From positions 1 to 8,364 of the forward strand of contig JADFOU010000079.1 of assembly GCA_022562655.1 (NCBI GenBank): DNA of 8,364 nt. Direction: 5' to 3'. Origin of the DNA: a candidate division TA06 bacterium. GTDB lineage: Bacteria; Hydrothermota; DG-26; E44-bin18; JADFOU01. The position numbers and the translations under genes were made by a program. Below, piece by piece: positions 7,050 to 8,364 of this stretch (positions are counted from its first letter, which is position 1; every line of letters begins with the position of its first letter). Below the pieces are notes generated by a model. That model was not told the origin of the DNA, did not search any database, and saw only the letters and a list, made by a program, of their open reading frames with translations.

Positions 7050-7643
7050 ATGAAGATACTCACGCCTCCAAACCTCATGAGCCTCTCTCGTCTTTTCCTA
7101 CTCCCCCTTATTCTCTTTCTCCTCTTTCGGGGGTCTATTCAATTTTCATTTTTCATTTTTCATTTTTCATTTCCAGACGGGGTCCTCCCCTTAATCTTAA
7201 TGCTTTTCTGCGTCATTACCGATGGTCTGGATGGATTTGTTGCCCGAAGATGGGGGCAGGTGACGGACATGGGAAAGGTCTTGGATCATCTCACCGATAA
7301 GATTCTCACCGTGGCCATCATCCTTGCGCTGGTTCCCCTTCGGAATTTCCCTTTGTGGTTGGCTGCTCTCATTTTCTTCAGGGATTTTGTCATTCTTTTG
7401 GGCTCCTCTCTCCTCCTCAGGGGAAGAAGAATAATTTCCACTTCAACTCCTCTTGGAAAAGTAACAGGGTTCTCCTATGCCTTGATGGTGATCGCCTATG
7501 TCCTCCGAATGGAAAGGATTTCGATGCTACTCACCGGCACCTCAACTCTCTTGGTCTTCCTCTCCGGATTCCATTATCTCTTTCGCTTTCTAAAAACCTA
7601 CCGGGTAACGCAAAAAGTTGCAAGAGTTTCAACAACCCATTGA
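7050..7643 (+). CDS. pgsA: CDP-alcohol phosphatidyltransferase, probable CDP-diacylglycerol-glycerol-3-phosphate 3-phosphatidyltransferase
   Basis: This inner-membrane enzyme transfers a phosphatidyl group from CDP-diacylglycerol to an alcohol, most likely glycerol-3-phosphate, on the way to phosphatidylglycerol. The 197 residues match PgsA size. The full metal-binding signature D-x2-DG-x2-AR-x8-G-x3-D-x3-D is present: Asp58, Asp61, Gly62, Ala65, Arg66, Gly75, Asp79 and Asp83. Several hydrophobic segments flank it (about 11-27, 44-57, 84-97, 103-122, 140-153 and 158-176), and the N-terminus TPPNLMSLSRL is typical. Most PgsA read DPLADK where this has DHLTDK, so a different alcohol acceptor (serine, inositol phosphate or another) is possible. 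Four TTTTCAT repeats encode a phenylalanine-rich insert (30-42) between the first two membrane segments. The stop lies in a heptad tract. No Shine-Dalgarno sequence precedes the ATG, and an in-frame stop at 7014 rules out a longer form. Confidence 0.85.
   Translation: MKILTPPNLMSLSRLFLLPLILFLLFRGSIQFSFFIFHFSFPDGVLPLILMLFCVITDGLDGFVARRWGQVTDMGKVLDHLTDKILTVAIILALVPLRNFPLWLAALIFFRDFVILLGSSLLLRGRRIISTSTPLGKVTGFSYALMVIAYVLRMERISMLLTGTSTLLVFLSGFHYLFRFLKTYRVTQKVARVSTTH
7143..7170 (+). repeat. Four perfect TTTTCAT heptads inside pgsA
   Basis: TTTTCAT is repeated exactly four times (7143-7149, 7150-7156, 7157-7163, 7164-7170). As 28 bases is not a multiple of three, a change of one or two copies would shift the frame upstream of the catalytic motif. 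It encodes the segment FSFFIFHFS. The reverse strand reads ATGAAAA repeats and shares the 12-mer AAAATGAAAAAT with the moeA spacer tract (2242-2253). Confidence 0.95.
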
Positions 7644-7700
7644 AAAATCCAACTCCAATCCCCAAGCACAAAATTTCAAGCACCCATTCCCAATCGATCA
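7617..7700 (+). repeat. Degenerate heptad tract over the pgsA stop codon and spacer
   Basis: Twelve 7-base units fit one register, many ending in CAA. Examples are GTTGCAA (7617), CATTGAA (7638), ACTCCAA (7652), TCCCCAA (7659), ATTTCAA (7673) and TTCCCAA (7687). CAAGCAC also recurs at 7663-7669 and 7677-7683, exactly two units apart. The pgsA stop (TGA, 7641-7643) falls in the fourth unit, so the last residues of the protein (ARVSTTH) are also repeat-encoded. The strongest part is 7652-7693. Confidence 0.65.
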
Positions 7701-7711
7701 AAAGTTTGGAA

Positions 7712-7805
7712 CCACGAGATTTCACGGATCTCCACAAGAAATCGGACACTGAAGATTTGAAATCTTGGATCTTAAAATTTTGATCTTTGTGCCAATCCTG
7801 TGGAG
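7712..7805 (+). promoter_or_regulatory. Imperfect inverted repeats in the spacer before the last gene
   Basis: This is the rest of the 170-base spacer 7644-7813. CCACGAGATTTCAC (7712-7725) pairs imperfectly with GTGCCAATCCTGTGG (7789-7803). CTCCACA (7730-7736) pairs perfectly with TGTGGAG (7799-7805). Between them AAGATTT-G-AAATCTT (7752-7766) is a perfect short palindrome, followed by AAAATTTT (7774-7781). Because TGTGGAG contains the ribosome site of the next gene, a folded leader could hide it. This is inference; the single-base loop makes the inner palindrome a poor RNA hairpin unless a few pairs open. No clear -35/-10 promoter was seen. Confidence 0.4.
7802..7805 (+). promoter_or_regulatory. 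Ribosome binding site of the last gene
   Basis: GGAG lies eight bases before the ATG at 7814. It supports this start over the ATG at 7841, which has no such site. It sits in the right arm of the inverted repeat described above. Confidence 0.6.
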
Positions 7806-7813
7806 TTCTCTTG

Positions 7814-8364
7814 ATGTCCAGGTTTGAAAATGATCAGCCCATGAAGGGTTGGATTTACTTACTCTTCTTCCTCTCCGGGTTCACCTGGCTCGTCTATGAG
7901 ATGACCTGGATGAAGTGGCTGGGATTGACCTTTGGGAATACCCCCTATGCTGTTAGCCTGATCCTCGCCGGTTTCATGATGGGGCTTGCTTTAGGAAGTC
8001 TCCTATTGGGAAGATGGATTGACACTATATCAGATAAAAGAAATTCTCTCCGAATTTTTGGTCTCCTTCAAATTGGGATAGGTCTCTCTGCCCTCCTCTT
8101 CCCCTTCCTCCTCAAGAGAGTGGATCTCCTCTATCTCTTCCTCATCCACATCTTCAACCTGGGACCACAGGCATCACTGCCCCTGTTTTTCACCCAAGGA
8201 CTTCGATTTCTTCTCTCATTCCTTCTCCTCCTCCTCCCTACGATGCTCATGGGTGGAACATTTCCCGTCTTGTGTCGGGTATTGGTGAGCCGAATCGGGC
8301 GAATGGGGTTGGGAGTCGGGCTCCTTTATGGATTGAACACCGTGGGTGCTGTGATGGGGGCACT
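7814..8364 (+). CDS. N-terminal membrane part of a spermidine-synthase-like polytopic protein (3' truncated)
   Basis: The frame is open from ATG 7814 to the window end (183 residues and two bases). It starts with a short hydrophilic stretch and then LLFFLSGFTWLVYEMTWMKWLGLTFGNTPYAVS (residues 16-48, paraphrased as the FLSGF...LVYE...W...L...FG.T.YAVS pattern). Next come LAGFMMGLALGSLLLGR, a segment ILQIGIGLSALLFP-like near 82-98, LLLLLPTMLMGG-TFPVLCRVL (137-157) and GLLYGLNTVGAVMGA at the end. This is the transmembrane half found in proteins annotated as fused MFS/spermidine synthase. Their C-terminal half, missing here, is a SAM-fold aminopropyltransferase-like domain. Whether such proteins make polyamines is uncertain; many have an unknown substrate. 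It is preceded by a 170-base repeat-rich spacer, so it may be transcribed separately. Confidence 0.82.
   Translation, partial: MSRFENDQPMKGWIYLLFFLSGFTWLVYEMTWMKWLGLTFGNTPYAVSLILAGFMMGLALGSLLLGRWIDTISDKRNSLRIFGLLQIGIGLSALLFPFLLKRVDLLYLFLIHIFNLGPQASLPLFFTQGLRFLLSFLLLLLPTMLMGGTFPVLCRVLVSRIGRMGLGVGLLYGLNTVGAVMGA

Noticed and set aside
7617..7700. CRISPR array
   Set aside because: Units are 7 bases, degenerate and contiguous, with no repeat-spacer structure and no cas genes.
7752..7781. AAGATTT/AAATCTT palindrome as a rho-independent terminator
   Set aside because: The stem is A+T-rich with a one-base loop, and no T run follows directly.
7355..7783. A 142-codon open frame overlapping the 3' half of pgsA and running through the spacer repeats
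   Set aside because: It overlaps the conserved phosphatidyltransferase in another frame, has no recognisable motifs, and its tail is simply the translation of heptad repeats.

Overview
The window is a same-strand (+) run of bacterial chromosomal genes at roughly even G+C. It is probably from an uncultured lineage of the Bacteroidota/FCB type or one of the related candidate phyla. The reasons are a secreted protein made of 'GYIIAG...SFGAG...KTDSLGDTLW' repeats that ends in a FlgD-Ig-like, sorting-type C-terminal domain, and the unusual abundance of short tandem repeats. The phylum cannot be fixed from this sequence.

Layout: (1) 1-894, the 3' end of a large secreted repeat protein. (2) 931-2199, moeA, molybdenum insertion into molybdopterin. 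(3) 2294-5230, a single-chain [2Fe-2S]/molybdenum hydroxylase of the xanthine dehydrogenase/aldehyde oxidoreductase family. (4) 5263-6981, recN, DNA double-strand break repair. (5) 7050-7643, a PgsA-type CDP-alcohol phosphatidyltransferase. (6) 7814-8364, the N-terminal membrane half of a spermidine-synthase-like polytopic protein that runs off the end. No tRNA, rRNA, CRISPR array or insertion sequence is visible. Only the last spacer (7644-7813) exceeds 100 bases.

moeA and the molybdenum enzyme form a functional pair: MoeA completes the cofactor that the next protein uses. recN, pgsA and the last gene look like unrelated housekeeping or membrane functions carried on the same strand.

The most striking thing is not a gene. 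Short degenerate tandem repeats with a 7-base period, different in sequence at each place, lie at or within 12 bases of all five gene ends in the window. Four stop codons lie inside such a tract (894, 2199, 5230, 7643), and the fifth, recN, ends 11 bases before one. Similar heptads also lie inside coding sequence: three copies of ACGAATC in the FlgD-like domain and four copies of TTTTCAT in the phosphatidyltransferase. A 9-base repeat in the molybdenum enzyme and a 7-bp palindrome in moeA occupy predicted surface loops in the same way. They recall the heptanucleotide STRR repeats of heterocystous cyanobacteria, but here the unit changes from locus to locus.
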